Positions 43,647 through 54,134 of a DNA stretch of 64,000 nucleotides are shown here, piece after piece (position 1 is the first letter of the stretch; each line of letters starts with the position of its first letter). Under the pieces are notes generated by a model, which did not search any database, had not been told where the DNA came from, and worked only from the letters and a program-made list of their open reading frames with translations. Where the stretch lies: assembly GCA_002099365.1 (NCBI GenBank), contig MSED01000002.1, positions 992,001 through 1,056,000 on the forward strand. Reading direction: 5' to 3'. Source of the DNA: Phialophora verrucosa (lineage: Eukaryota; Ascomycota; Eurotiomycetes; Chaetothyriales; Herpotrichiellaceae). The position numbers were made by a program, and so were the translations under genes.

Positions 43647-45228
43647 ATGCCATTCTCAAAGTTCAACACACCTGAGAAATACAGGTACCACACCGGCTTG
43701 GGATCTTATCAAGAGTAAGTAAGGACCTCGTTTTCTCGCTCACGCCGTTCGAGCGTTGTATACCATTTTACTCACGCTCCGAACCATCCCTCACAGATCA
43801 GAAGCCATCGAGGGTGCTTTGCCAATCGGACAGAATACGCCACAACGCCCACCTTTTGGTCTGTACACAGAGAAGATCTCGGGCAGTGCGTTCCAAGCGG
43901 CGCGACCTGAGAACCAACAGACATGGATGTATCGCATCGTGCCGTCGGCGGCACACGAGCCATTTGAACCGGAACCGCCCACCGACGGCGGCGAGCAAGC
44001 GGTCAACTACAACGCCTACAATAACCTCGTGCACACGCCCACCCAAGTCCGGTGGGATCCATTCGACATCGACGAGAAGGCAGACTGGGTGCATTCGATG
44101 CGCCTGCTCTGCGCCGCCGGGGACGTGTCCGCGAAATCCGGCATGGGATACTTCATCTTCACGGCCGCCCAGTCGATGGATCCCCGATCGGCCTTCTCCT
44201 CCGCGGACGGCGAGCTCCTAATCATTCTCCAGACCGGCGTGCTGGACATCAGAACGGAGCTGGGCCATCTCCTCGTGCGACCCCTCGAGATCTGCGTCAT
44301 CCCGCGGGGCATCAAATACCGGGTCTCCCTGCCTGGGGGTCCCGTCCGGGGGTACGCCCTCGAACTGCACCAGGGGGTGTTTACGCTCCCGAACCTCGGA
44401 CCGCTAGGATCCTTTGGCTGCGCCAACGCGCGGGACTTCCAGATCCCCGTCGCAGCTTACGAGGATGCCAATACCAGCAACAGTAATGGCACTGTCGACG
44501 GCCTAGGGACCGAATACCGCATCATCACTAAATTCAACGGCCGCCTCTTCGCCGCCAAGCAGGACCACTCCCCGTTCGACGTCGTGGCCTGGCACGGCAC
44601 CTACTTTCCCTACAAGTACGACCTCGGCCGGTTCATGACCATAGGGAGCATCTCGTACGACCACCCGGACCCGTCGATCTTCACGCTGCTGGCCTCGTCC
44701 GAGGGCGTGGCCGAAATGGCCATCTTCCCGCCTCGCTGGCTGGTCATGGAAAACACGTTCCGCCCGCCCTGGTACCACCGCAACACGATGGCCGAGTTCA
44801 TGGGCCTGATCCAGGGCGAGTACGACGCCCGCGTGGACGGCGGGTTCCGCCCCGGCGGCGCCAGCCTGCACAACGTCATGGTCGGGCACGGGCCGGACAG
44901 CGCGACGCACGCGCGCGCGTCCGAGGCAGAGACACGCGTCCCTCAGAAGGTCGGCGACGGGAGCATGGCGTTCGTGATCGAGTCCAACATGCTCATCGGG
45001 GTGAGCGAGTGGGCGTGGTCGACCGCGCGGAAGAGGCAGGTCGATTACAATGCCCGCACGTGGTTGGGGCTGAAGAGCCACTTTAAGAAGCCGACGGGCG
45101 TGAGGGAATATTCGCCTTTTTGTGCTGGTCAGAAGGGGTCCGTGGCCGAGGCGGCACAATTAAATGGAGCTGCAAATGGGAAAGGAACACACTCAGAAGG
45201 AGAGAGGGAGGGACTCAATGGCCGTTGA
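43647..45228 (+). CDS. hmgA: Homogentisate 1,2-dioxygenase
   Basis: Exons 43647-43714 and 43797-45228 (82-bp intron GTAAGT...TCACAG) give 499 aa. The enzyme opens the homogentisate ring to maleylacetoacetate using Fe(II) and O2. Exon 1 supplies the conserved start [20 protein letters not shown]. The body shows [20 protein letters not shown], the cupin strands, and the iron-binding region [20 protein letters not shown] (His about 350, Glu about 356) followed by [15 protein letters not shown] (His about 381). The catalytic core ends near residue 455, leaving a tail of about 40 residues (Ala/Asn/Gly/Glu-rich) not usual for the family. It would act with fahA and the CYP504-like enzyme. Maleylacetoacetate isomerase, expected between the two steps, is not in the window. 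Confidence 0.97.
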
Positions 45229-45836
45229 ATCGCGGGTGGGATCTGACTATTACAGTACTTGCAGCCTTGGGGGACTCCTTTAAGGGCATGCCTTGATTGA
45301 ATGATAATACTCCTGCCTCGATCGATTGATCATACTCTTTCAGAATGAGGTAGAGTCACATGGAATGAAGTGAGATGAGACATGCGAAATGCAGGAGAGA
45401 GAAGAGCGGACATGGCTCTCAGCGCTTGCTTCGCTGTTCCAAGGGCGCTGCATTGAATCTATATGGCTGGGATCATGTATAGTCTAGATGTGGTCTCAGG
45501 ATGAATCAGTGTGGTGGGCAAAGGCGTCGGCTCCGCGTGTAGAGTAAGGTATAATATGATCGACCACGTTTCGTCTCCATGTCGAAAACTTGAGGCTCAC
45601 CATGATATATCAGGTGCGTACCCTGGCCGTCGAAAGAGGTACACTTCCAGCTTGAATCGTGGTAGGCTCTCCGTCTCAAGAATCCTCCATCTTCATAGAT
45701 CTGAAGCCTGCTAATTCAGCTATGCAATGGCCCGGAGATTCTTGCCAGCGCACGAAACAGGAGTCACTAGTCACCCCAGGTTCGTGCATCAGTTCACCTC
45801 GACCAAGGATTCGCCCCCCCCCCCCCCCGCGGAAAT
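45229..45836. other. Convergent intergenic region between hmgA and the MFS gene
   Basis: Non-coding 3' flanks of both genes. Contains an uninterrupted 15-bp C run at 45814-45828, nine bases before the MFS stop codon (on the complementary strand). Confidence 0.5.
45814..45828. repeat. Poly-C (poly-G) homopolymer of 15
   Basis: Fifteen consecutive C on the + strand, inside the predicted 3' UTR of the MFS gene. Its length in the assembly may be unreliable. Confidence 0.8.
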
Positions 45837-47755
45837 CTACAGAATGAACCGGAACCTCGGATCATCGTCGCCCAGGTTGTCCAGCTCGTCAGCCGGGAGA
45901 CTGTTTCTCCAGTCTCTCTTGCCTGCCTCACGCGCCGCGTTTTCCCATCGAAGGTATAGAAAGAACCCAGTCGACGCGAGAATCCCAAAGAATAACATGC
46001 CTAGACCGGTCCCAAATCCAGTGTGGTACGTCGGCGCTTCGGATTGGAGGTAGATGAAGCTGGCGATGATGCCCGCGATGTTCCCGAATCCAATCTGCTC
46101 CCACATTTGTGTGTCAGAAACAAAGAAAGGCGGAGTAAGCAATCGAGCAAGAAAGGGTCAGTCAGGTTTGACTTACCTGCATTGCCACGCCTATTGCGCG
46201 TTTATAATGGCCTCCCATGTTGTTACTCAGCCAGACGATGCCGATGGTCTGGGCGGAAAATCCGCCCCCGGTGATGAGATAGACGGCAAAATATCTCGCT
46301 CCCACGGGCACGTGCTCCATGCTCAGTAGGATCGCGTAGCCAATGACGGTCAGGAGACAACCCGTCATAAGCACGACGTAGCGTCGTTTCAAGTAGTCGG
46401 AGACGAGAGCCGCAGCCATTGTGAGCAGAGCAGCCACCAGGAAGACTGGAATCGACATGACCTGGGCGCGGATTGACGTCCATCCCAGCTGCCTGAGGAT
46501 GGTAGGAAGGAAGAAGACCACGCTGTAGGTCGTGACCGTGATTCCGAGGAAGATGCAGACGCTTCGGCGCGGTCAGCATCGGGAAATAAGTACGCGAAGA
46601 AGATGGAATGAACATACCCAAAGTAGACCTTGGGGTCACTGAATGCTCGCTTGGCCGCCTTCTTGTCCAACCGGTTCATCGTCACACCTTCTGTGTCAGC
46701 GCGAAGGCGACTGTTCAAAAGTAGTCGCTCCTCCACGGTCAGGAACTTTGCTGTGTGAGGCCAGTCTGGAATGATGAAGGCCCCTATCAGTGCGAGCAAG
46801 ACGGTGGCGGCGCCTAGACGAGAATGAGAAGTCATGAACGTCGATCACGTAAGGGGTTCTTCTGACCTTCGATGATGAAGATCCATCTCCATCCACTATA
46901 TCCCGCGTGGCCGTCGAGATGGGCGATCCCGTAGGCCAACAGGCCAGAGAAAGCCCCAGCGAGGATGGATGCACAGAAGAATAGATTGATTCGGATCTGG
47001 AGCTCAAGTCGCTTGTAATACCTTGCTGGCATTAGCTGAATTCCTCAAAACGCTACAGGTCTACTCACATGGAGATCAGGTATGCGCATCCCGGGAAAAA
47101 GCCCGCTTCAAATATCCCAAGGAGAAACCGACATGCGACGAGGCCTCCAAAGGATTGTGTCGTGCCCATCCCTATGGTGACGACGCCCCATGCCGCGATA
47201 ATGCCGGAGAGATACAAGGATGGTCGGAGGTTTTTGAGAAGCAGGTTGGATGGCACCTCACACAGGATGTATGGGACGAAGAAGACGAACAAGGCAACTA
47301 CCGATCAAGTATCGATTCCAGGTAAGCCATCGGCCTGATCGAGATTTGGACGGCAGCGAAGAGATGCCAGCGTTCCACGATGAGACAAACTCGGAGAAAT
47401 TGAAGTATGAGCAACGCATGGGAGGGCAGGGGGCGCGGGACCATCGGCTCACTATTGTAATCTTCACCTCCCATGTTCAGATCCTCTTCAAGGCCCTGAA
47501 TCCGGGCATTGCCGATATTGACTCTATTTTATCGTCAGAGGGAACCTCCTATAACGATCAGAAACGGGCATACCGGTCTATGAAAGCGCAGAGATAAAGG
47601 AGAAACAAGATTGGAATCAAGCGAAAGTCGATCTTGCGTACCAATCTCCTTTCGGCGGCAGCATCAAGTCTCTCTGAGACGTCTTCAACAACCTCAGTAA
47701 AGTCTTTGACGTCGTCTTGGTCTCCGACCTCCAAGTTGCTGAGTTGGGTTGCCAT
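45837..47755 (-). CDS. MFS transporter, anion:cation symporter (Dal5/Tna1) type
   Basis: Seven exons, 47755-47574, 47523-47453, 47297-47069, 47021-46867, 46813-46618, 46561-46177 and 46094-45837, give 491 aa with phase closing. The start of TM1 reads RLIPILFLLYLCAFIDR, followed by the family's VNIGNARIQGLEEDL. Further signatures are ALFVFFVPYILCEVPSN, RFLLGIFEAGFFPGCAYLISM, GWRWIFIIEG and FFLPTILRQLGWTS. Twelve membrane segments are expected. Members take up organic anions such as allantoate, nicotinate and other carboxylates with protons at the plasma membrane. Its position suggests uptake of an aromatic acid such as phenylacetate or homogentisate; that is inference. Intron 2 (155 bp) is longer than its neighbours. 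Confidence 0.9.
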
Positions 47756-48777
47756 TGTGAAAATGCGTGCAGGTTTGACTTAGAATACACTTGACTGACT
47801 GAGAACCGGATGGTGCATCATATCGAGACAGAGTGGGTGAGGAGTGGAGTACTCGTTCAAGATGAACTCCAAGGACGGAATGCCGATCGGAATGGCTATT
47901 GCTAGGAATGCTGGTGTTGTCCTAGCTTCGGGAGCCCCAGCATTTCTAGCTGCAATCTCCAGACATTAGACGGACCGGTTACTACACGGCAACCATGAGA
48001 TCTCTTAGCGAAAGAGACTGGATAGAGACAGCCCAAATGACTTGGCGTGAAGTCGCCTTTGAGGGGGACCGATCCACCCGTTGTCGAGGCCGGGACTTGC
48101 GGCGTGACGGAAGTGCACAATGCGTTACCAGTTGCTTATGCTGAACTGGCCGAACTTGAAAATACACTGATGCCCACGTCCGCAGGGCGCCAGTGGTCCG
48201 TGTTCGGCTGGTTCATGCTGGCTTGAGTTTTGGATGGTTGGATTGCTTCGGCATGGATGAAACGGAATGACCTCCGAGAAGCATCGACGTCGGAAGTCTT
48301 AAGCAAGCTGGCGACGGAAATCTTGGCCAGCCCCGAGGTAACTCACGCTGCTCAATTTGCTGGGGTAACTATACCCTCCCCATCCCATCGTCGATCGTGG
48401 AACGAGGCGAACTTGCTGAGGTCCATCTCAGATTGCTGGATTGAGGCAAACTTGTCGGGCTTGCCTGGGTTCAATATGAAAATCCCCTTCGTTCTAATAG
48501 TGCCAACAGACGACGGTTACTGGTGAACGATGAGATTATGAAATTGATTGAGGGGAGGTGCTAGTAAAGGCAAGGTGAAGGGAAACGCTCAGCCAACTGC
48601 ATGTGGCTATGCCAAGACTCGCGAAAACCGGTTCAACAACGTGACTGAGCGAAAGGCGCGGTATAGCACAAGGAGCATCGTCTTGATGATTTGTGCTGCG
48701 CTCTCTGTGACATGTGCTTTGAGTAGGCCCTTGCATATGTACTAGTACCATGTCGTCCTTTGCCCCAGCTTCGACTC
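47756..48777. other. Intergenic region upstream of the MFS gene
   Basis: About 1 kb between the MFS start and the 3' end of an SDR gene. One CTCGGAGG word (reverse) lies at 48271-48278. An open stretch at 48257-48526 (+) has no recognisable motif and is not called. Confidence 0.45.
48271..48278 (-). promoter_or_regulatory. CTCGGAGG word upstream of the MFS gene
   Basis: Exact CCTCCGAG on +, about 515 bp upstream of the MFS ATG. It is the farthest of the cluster's copies from its gene, so it is the weakest candidate. Confidence 0.25.
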
Positions 48778-49791
48778 TCACTCCTTATCATCCTTCACCC
48801 CGACGATCTCACAGCTGACTTCCCACAACTTCTTCGCATCTTCAATATCATACACCCACGGCGCAGCACCGGACGCCTCGAATGGAATCTCCTCTCCTTC
48901 CTTCAACACGGGATTGACAGCGCAATCATCCAAGTACTTGCCTCCCTTGCCCTCAAGCTCCTTATCCACAGCCGCGAGCACCGTGGTCGCAGCACCCTGT
49001 GCGGGGGATTTCATCAGCCGTTGAATGGCCGGGAGCTCTGTCAGCGCTGCGAAATCGACGTGGACTTGTAGACCGGTGTCGATGCCACCAGGATGGAGAG
49101 ACCACGCGTGCAGCCCTTCTGCCCCGTAACGGCGATCGATCTCGTTGGCCATGTATATATTTGCGGTTTTGGACTGGCCATATGCGCCGAACGGCGTATA
49201 TGCACCTTCTTTGCCCAGAATGAGGTCGTCGAAAACAATCCGGGATTGTCTGTGACCCACGGACGCGACGTTGACCACTCGAGAGTTGAAGCTTGGGGTC
49301 GAGGACGCGAGCAAAGTAGGTTTCAAAAGCTGAAAGAGGAGGAAATGACCGAGATGGTTGGTTTGGAATTGCGCCTCGTGGCCATCTTTGGTGAGCTGTC
49401 GGTCGGGAAGAGCCATGATGCCGGCATTGTTGATCAGGATGTTGAGCTGCTTCTCCTTGGCGAGAAAGGTCTCGGCACCACGACGTACGCTGGCGAAGTC
49501 GGCCGTGTCGATCTGGAGTAGCTCAACCTGGCCAGGCTCGATCAAGTCGGCGAGCGCAGTACGCGCCTTTTCGAGGTTTCGAGCAGCAGCGTAGATCTTT
49601 GCGCCTGTAGTCTTGAGGGCTCGAACTGTTTCGATGCCAATGCCACTGGAGGTGCCTGTGATGAGGATGACTTTGCCGCTGAGGCCGCCCTCGAGGTTAT
49701 TGTCCTTGATGATTTGCTGGGCTGTTGGGCGGGCATCGCCTGGGCCAGCACGGTTGGCTGGGTCGTGGACTTCGGCATAGCGGGTTGTCAT
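48778..49791 (-). CDS. Short-chain dehydrogenase/reductase, retinol dehydrogenase-like
   Basis: A single exon of 337 aa. Classical SDR motifs are complete: VILITGTSSGIGIETVRAL (cofactor loop, about residues 42-60), AARN after beta-2 suggesting NADP preference, NILINNAGIMA, catalytic Ser in VVNVASVGHRQS, YGQSK with catalytic Tyr and Lys (about 202-206), and HPGGIDTGL. The N-terminal 40 residues lack a membrane anchor. The closest architecture is the fungal RDH/WWOX-like group of broad carbonyl or alcohol oxidoreductases; the substrate is unknown. A TATATA lies about 125 bp upstream. It is next to the homogentisate cluster but I have no sequence evidence that it belongs to it. Confidence 0.9.
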   Translation of the reverse strand: MTTRYAEVHDPANRAGPGDARPTAQQIIKDNNLEGGLSGKVILITGTSSGIGIETVRALKTTGAKIYAAARNLEKARTALADLIEPGQVELLQIDTADFASVRRGAETFLAKEKQLNILINNAGIMALPDRQLTKDGHEAQFQTNHLGHFLLFQLLKPTLLASSTPSFNSRVVNVASVGHRQSRIVFDDLILGKEGAYTPFGAYGQSKTANIYMANEIDRRYGAEGLHAWSLHPGGIDTGLQVHVDFAALTELPAIQRLMKSPAQGAATTVLAAVDKELEGKGGKYLDDCAVNPVLKEGEEIPFEASGAAPWVYDIEDAKKLWEVSCEIVGVKDDKE

Positions 49792-50776
49792 TTTGACAGA
49801 GGAATGGCAGTTATAATTCTTGGTCGGTCTGTTTCGAGGCTTGTCTTCTGTCTTTTCAAGGTTGCTGGAGTGAGTTGATGCTGTTGCTTTGGAAATACCG
49901 CCCCTGGACCTACCTATATACCCATCTTTTGCTCATATTCGATCGCGTTATTTCGCGCGGAGATCTGGATCAATCATGGTTACCGCTTCTTGCATTCTGA
50001 GCTCCTCTGCCTTGATGAGCTGCACCTTAAGGAGATAGCTGGACAACATTGTTGCTCGTACGTTAAGCCCGAGGGTGCCCTGCGGCCAATATTGCTCAAC
50101 CCGCCAGAGTCGAGCGTTATTGCTCCCAACCAACCAGGACGGGCATGAATCATGAGTCGGAAGCAACGTTTTCCCCAACGGCTGAAACCTAGCTCCATGC
50201 TGCTGTCCTTCGTGCGAGGTCAAGCGACAATTCTTGCTTGAACAGAGAGCTGCAAGGTGCTTACTGGCTTAGTGGGATCGGCTTAAAGGGATTCCCTATC
50301 CCCAATCCGGATGTCCCTCGGACGGGGACGGACCAAAGATTCGGAGACGAGTGAAAAGGTCACGATTGGACTGGACTAGCCTGGGGTGATCATTTTACTA
50401 AGTACCGAACACTTCCCTCACGAGAAGATGCGAATTGCCTCGTACGGAGACAAAGCGAGCTGTAAGACATATACATGTACCAACCACGGAAGGTCAACTC
50501 ATCCATACCTGATCAGTGCTCTCTGTAGTGGCCTCCTCCTAATCCCAGACCCAGCACTCGAACTCTGTATATGGGCGCCTGTTGATGGACGGAAGGAGAA
50601 TGATTTGACAACAGGCGCTTCCATGGCTGCAATTCACTCGGAGACCTCGAGTAGGCTGGTGTTGGAGGCGCTTAATGGCATCAGGTGGGAAGAGAACAGG
50701 GCTAAGAAGGCTTCCAGAACCATCATCTATTCAGCGAGATCTCTTTGGATATCATCTTCCCGAGCAGGCCTTCCGC
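49792..50776. other. Intergenic region between the two SDR genes
   Basis: Promoter of the upstream SDR gene (reading leftward) and 3' flank of the next one. No gene recognised. Confidence 0.45.
49915..49920 (-). promoter_or_regulatory. TATA box of the SDR gene
   Basis: TATATA about 125 bp upstream of the ATG at 49791, in the right place for a fungal TATA-containing promoter. Confidence 0.4.
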
Positions 50777-51652
50777 TCAAGCCCAATTGATTATTTTCTC
50801 TTCCTGCCAGAACTGCCCATTCGACCCTTTGATATCCCCTATCGCCAACAGCACAGGTGTCTGCGCTCCTTGGTCCGGCGTTTTGACCCCTCTGCCCTTC
50901 GTCATATCCGTGTTCACGTACCCAGGGCAACAACTGTTGACCAACACCTTACTTCCACCTGCGGCATTCAGTTCTGCAATCGTCTTGGTCATCCCGATAA
51001 CACCAGCCTTGCTGACCGCATAACCCGCACTAGGCCAGTCTCGCTGGTGCATTCCGCTTGACACAGCGGAAGAGAACTCCTCCATCAGCTCGGTGATTTC
51101 CTCTGGTTTCTTCGCGTTGAGAAATCTTTTCCTGATGGTTTCAGAGTATTTGGGGTTGCTCAGCTTCCCAGCCACAGAAGCGACGTTGACGAGGCGGCCT
51201 CCGTCTTTGATATGTGGCAGAAGTTGTTGTGTGGCTTCGAGTGTGCCAAAGTAATTGCAATGCAACGTCTTCTTCACAACGTTCTCGTCGAACCCATCCA
51301 TCGCCACGGCAGCATTGTTGATCAAAAAGTCTATTCCGTCAGGATGTGTCTGCTTTATCTTTGCCGCGAAGTCGTCGATGCTCTTCTTGCTGTCAATGTC
51401 GAGGGGGAGGTATTCCACATCTGTGAGGCCACCTTGGCTGCGCAGTGCTTTGGCTTTCTGCAATTGTGCGTCCGTCCTGATGGATTCCAGAGCTGCTCTG
51501 CCTCTTTCTTCGTTGCGTGCCGTCAGGTAGATAAGGAGGGGTCCGGTGTTGAGGGGGGATTTGGGATACTGCAGGGCAAGTTGACGGACAATGGCAAGGC
51601 CGACGCCCTTGTTGCCGCCGGTCACGGCGCCGACGCGTGCGTAAGTGGTCAT
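50777..51652 (-). CDS. Carbonyl reductase (NADPH), CBR1-like SDR
   Basis: A single exon of 291 aa from the ATG at 51652; an upstream extension starts only with TTG. Motifs: GAVTGGNKGVGLAIVRQL (TGxxxGxG), YLTARNEERG, DIDSKKSIDDFA, IDFLINNAAVAMDG, catalytic Ser in LVNVASVAGKLSN, YAVSK (Tyr and Lys) and CCPGYVNTDMTKGRG. GGNKGVG together with the insertion before the YAVSK segment is typical of CBR1-type carbonyl reductases, which reduce ketones, quinones and aldehydes in the cytosol. It shares a 517-bp divergent upstream region with the ETF-QO gene. Confidence 0.93.
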   Translation of the reverse strand: MTTYARVGAVTGGNKGVGLAIVRQLALQYPKSPLNTGPLLIYLTARNEERGRAALESIRTDAQLQKAKALRSQGGLTDVEYLPLDIDSKKSIDDFAAKIKQTHPDGIDFLINNAAVAMDGFDENVVKKTLHCNYFGTLEATQQLLPHIKDGGRLVNVASVAGKLSNPKYSETIRKRFLNAKKPEEITELMEEFSSAVSSGMHQRDWPSAGYAVSKAGVIGMTKTIAELNAAGGSKVLVNSCCPGYVNTDMTKGRGVKTPDQGAQTPVLLAIGDIKGSNGQFWQEEKIINWA

Positions 51653-52169
51653 GTTGCTGTCGATGAAGTGAGGCAAGTGCAATACGACAGGAGATTCAAT
51701 GTAGACTGAGAGACTGATTACAAATTGATCCTGCTGAACCCTTACCTTCGGGGATAGGCGATATCAGTGGACGTGTCATAGATCTGCCTGCGCATTCGCA
51801 AGGATTTGCGCCCCTTGACATGATGGTCCTCATCGTCGCTGTTGCGCATGGACGACTGGTTGTTTACGAGGCTTGAAGACTGCCCGACGACACCCGAGTT
51901 GGCTGGGCTTCAGAAGAAGTTATGTACCTCGTGCTCCGTACTCCATACTCAGTAAGTGGCTGCTTTGGTATGTGTCGCCGCTCATTGGCCCCCGGACGAT
52001 TCTCGCTTCCGAAGCTGCTTTGGAGCCGAGGCCAACCGCTTGCTGGTGACGTTTTGCGGTGCGCCGAAGATCAAAATCGCCGAAGCATTTCCCATTCCGA
52101 ACGCTCGCAGAGTGAAAAAGGTCGAGATCTCTCGTCAACCAGCTCTGCGCCGGTCAACAGAAGTCCTCA
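51653..52169. promoter_or_regulatory. Divergent upstream region of the carbonyl reductase and ETF-QO genes
   Basis: A 517-bp bidirectional promoter region. No ORF is supported and no distinct element is recognised. Confidence 0.4.
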
Positions 52170-54134
52170 ATGGCCTCAAAACATATCTGCAGGCCTCTGC
52201 TGAGGCTCACGTCACCGACGCAGCCGTGTCGTTCCCTCTCGAGAGCCTCTGTATCTCAATTGACAGCTTCCCCCGCACATCGTCGAGTTGCGAGCCCTCG
52301 TAATGTGTCACGAACCACGAGGCCCCTCTTCGTTGCTGGTCAACGAAGACCCATATCCAGCAGCTTGCAGCGTCGCTACGCCGATGCTGACGGAGGCTTT
52401 GATCCCGCCACGGTCGAACGTGAATCCGACGAGGTCGACGTCTGCATTGTTGGCGCCGGGCCAGCGGGCTTGAGCGCTGCCATCAGGTTAAAACAGCTTG
52501 CCAATGAGGCTGGTAATGAAGAGTTTCGAGTCGTGGTGCTGGAGAAAGCTGGAGAGGTGGGCGCACATATACTCTCGGGCAATGTGCTGGAACCGAGAGC
52601 CATAAACGAGTTGATACCAGACTGGTTAAGCGAAGACAATGAGAATCGGTTCACGGGAGCCACGCCAGCTAAGAGCGACAAGATGAGATTCCTGACGAAG
52701 ACCGGCGCGATTCCTATCCCAGCGCCCCCACAGATGCACAACAAGGGCAACTACATCATTTCATTGAGCCAATTTACGAAGTGGTTGGGCGAACGGGCGG
52801 AGGAGATTGGAGTCGAGATCTACGCTGGATTCGCAGGAGCGGAAATTCTATACAACCGTGAGGGTGCTGTTAAGGGTGTGGCTACAAATGACCAGGGGGT
52901 AGGCAGAGATGGGAAAGCAAAAGCCAGCTTTGAGCGAGGAATGGAGTTCCACGCCAAAGTCACGTTATTGGGCGAGGGATGCCATGGCAGTCTGACCAAA
53001 CAGGTGTCTAAAAAGTATGATCTGAGGAGAGAGTGCCAGCCTCAGACGTACGGCCTGGGACTGAAGGAAGTATGGGAAATTCAACCGGAGAAGTTCAAGA
53101 AGGGTGAAATATCGCACACAATGGGGTTTCCCCTGAGCAAGAATATCTACGGTGGTGGCTGGATGTACCACTTCGGCGACAACCTGGTGAGTTTGGGATT
53201 GGTGGTTGGTCTTGACTATTCCAATCCTTGGATCTCGTTATACGGCGAGTTTCAGCGGATGAAGCTACACCCATTCTACAAGTCCGTGCTCGAAGGCGGG
53301 AAGTGCATCGCATATGGTGCCCGAGCTCTAAACGAAGGCGGCTTCCAGTCGATACCGAAGTGCTCATTCCCTGGCGGCGCTCTGATCGGCGACACAGCTG
53401 GTTTCCTCAACGTACCCAAGATCAAGGGGACGCACACGTCGATGAAGTCCGGGATGCTGGCCGCCGAAGCTGCGTACGAAGCTCTCGAGAACAACAAAGG
53501 CGCGAACACTGTCTTCCTGTACAATTATGAGGATGCATTGAGGGAGAGCTGGATCTGGCCTGAACTCAAAGCCGTGCGAAACATGAGGCCATCTTTCCAC
53601 ACCCCTCTCGGCATTTATGGTGGTATTATGTACTCTGGCCTGGAAGCGTTTCTCTTCCGAGGCATGATGCCCTGGACATTGAAGCACAAGCAACCTGACT
53701 GGGCGGCCACCAAGCCCGCGGACCAGTTCCAAAAGATCGAATACCCGAAGCCCGATGGCGAGATTACGTTTGACATCTTGATGAGCGTGTCACGGACGGG
53801 TACCAACCACGAAGAAGATCAACCTGTGCACTTACAGGTCAAGGACTGGGATGCCCATGCCCAGAAAGAGTGGCCAAAGTATAAAGGAGTTGAGAACCGA
53901 TTCTGTCCTGCAGGCGTGTATGAGTATGTGGAGGACGACACGAAGGATATTGGTGTGAGATTTCAAATCAATGCTCAGAAGTAAGTTCCCAGCGTCTGAG
54001 TGGATTGGGAACGATGCTAACCGAGGTCTAATAGTTGCATTCACTGCAAGACGTGCGATATCAAGGTGCCGGATCAGGATATCAATTGGCAAACGCCCCA
54101 GGGAGGCGAAGGACCTAGCTACAGTATAACTTGA
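52170..54134 (+). CDS. CIR2: Electron-transfer flavoprotein:ubiquinone oxidoreductase, mitochondrial
   Basis: Exons 52170-53980 and 54035-54134 (54-bp intron GTAAGT...AATAG, branch GCTAAC) give 636 aa. It passes electrons from ETF (beta-oxidation, amino-acid and choline catabolism) to ubiquinone at the inner membrane. The first ~70 residues are Arg/Ser-rich and lack acids, a matrix targeting signal. Then come the FAD Rossmann motif [18 protein letters not shown] (about 90-107), [17 protein letters not shown], the membrane/quinone segment around [35 protein letters not shown], and the C-terminal 4Fe-4S domain with Cys at FCPAGVYE and, across the intron, [11 protein letters not shown]. The exon junction therefore falls inside the iron-sulphur cluster region. 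Confidence 0.97.

Noticed and set aside
48257..48526. Possible small protein of about 90 codons upstream of the MFS gene
   Set aside because: No family resemblance and no promoter or intron signals that distinguish it from chance; left unannotated.
48778..54134. Extension of the catabolic cluster to the two SDR genes and ETF-QO
   Set aside because: No step in the homogentisate route needs them, ETF-QO is general mitochondrial metabolism, and the shared promoter word is not seen near them.
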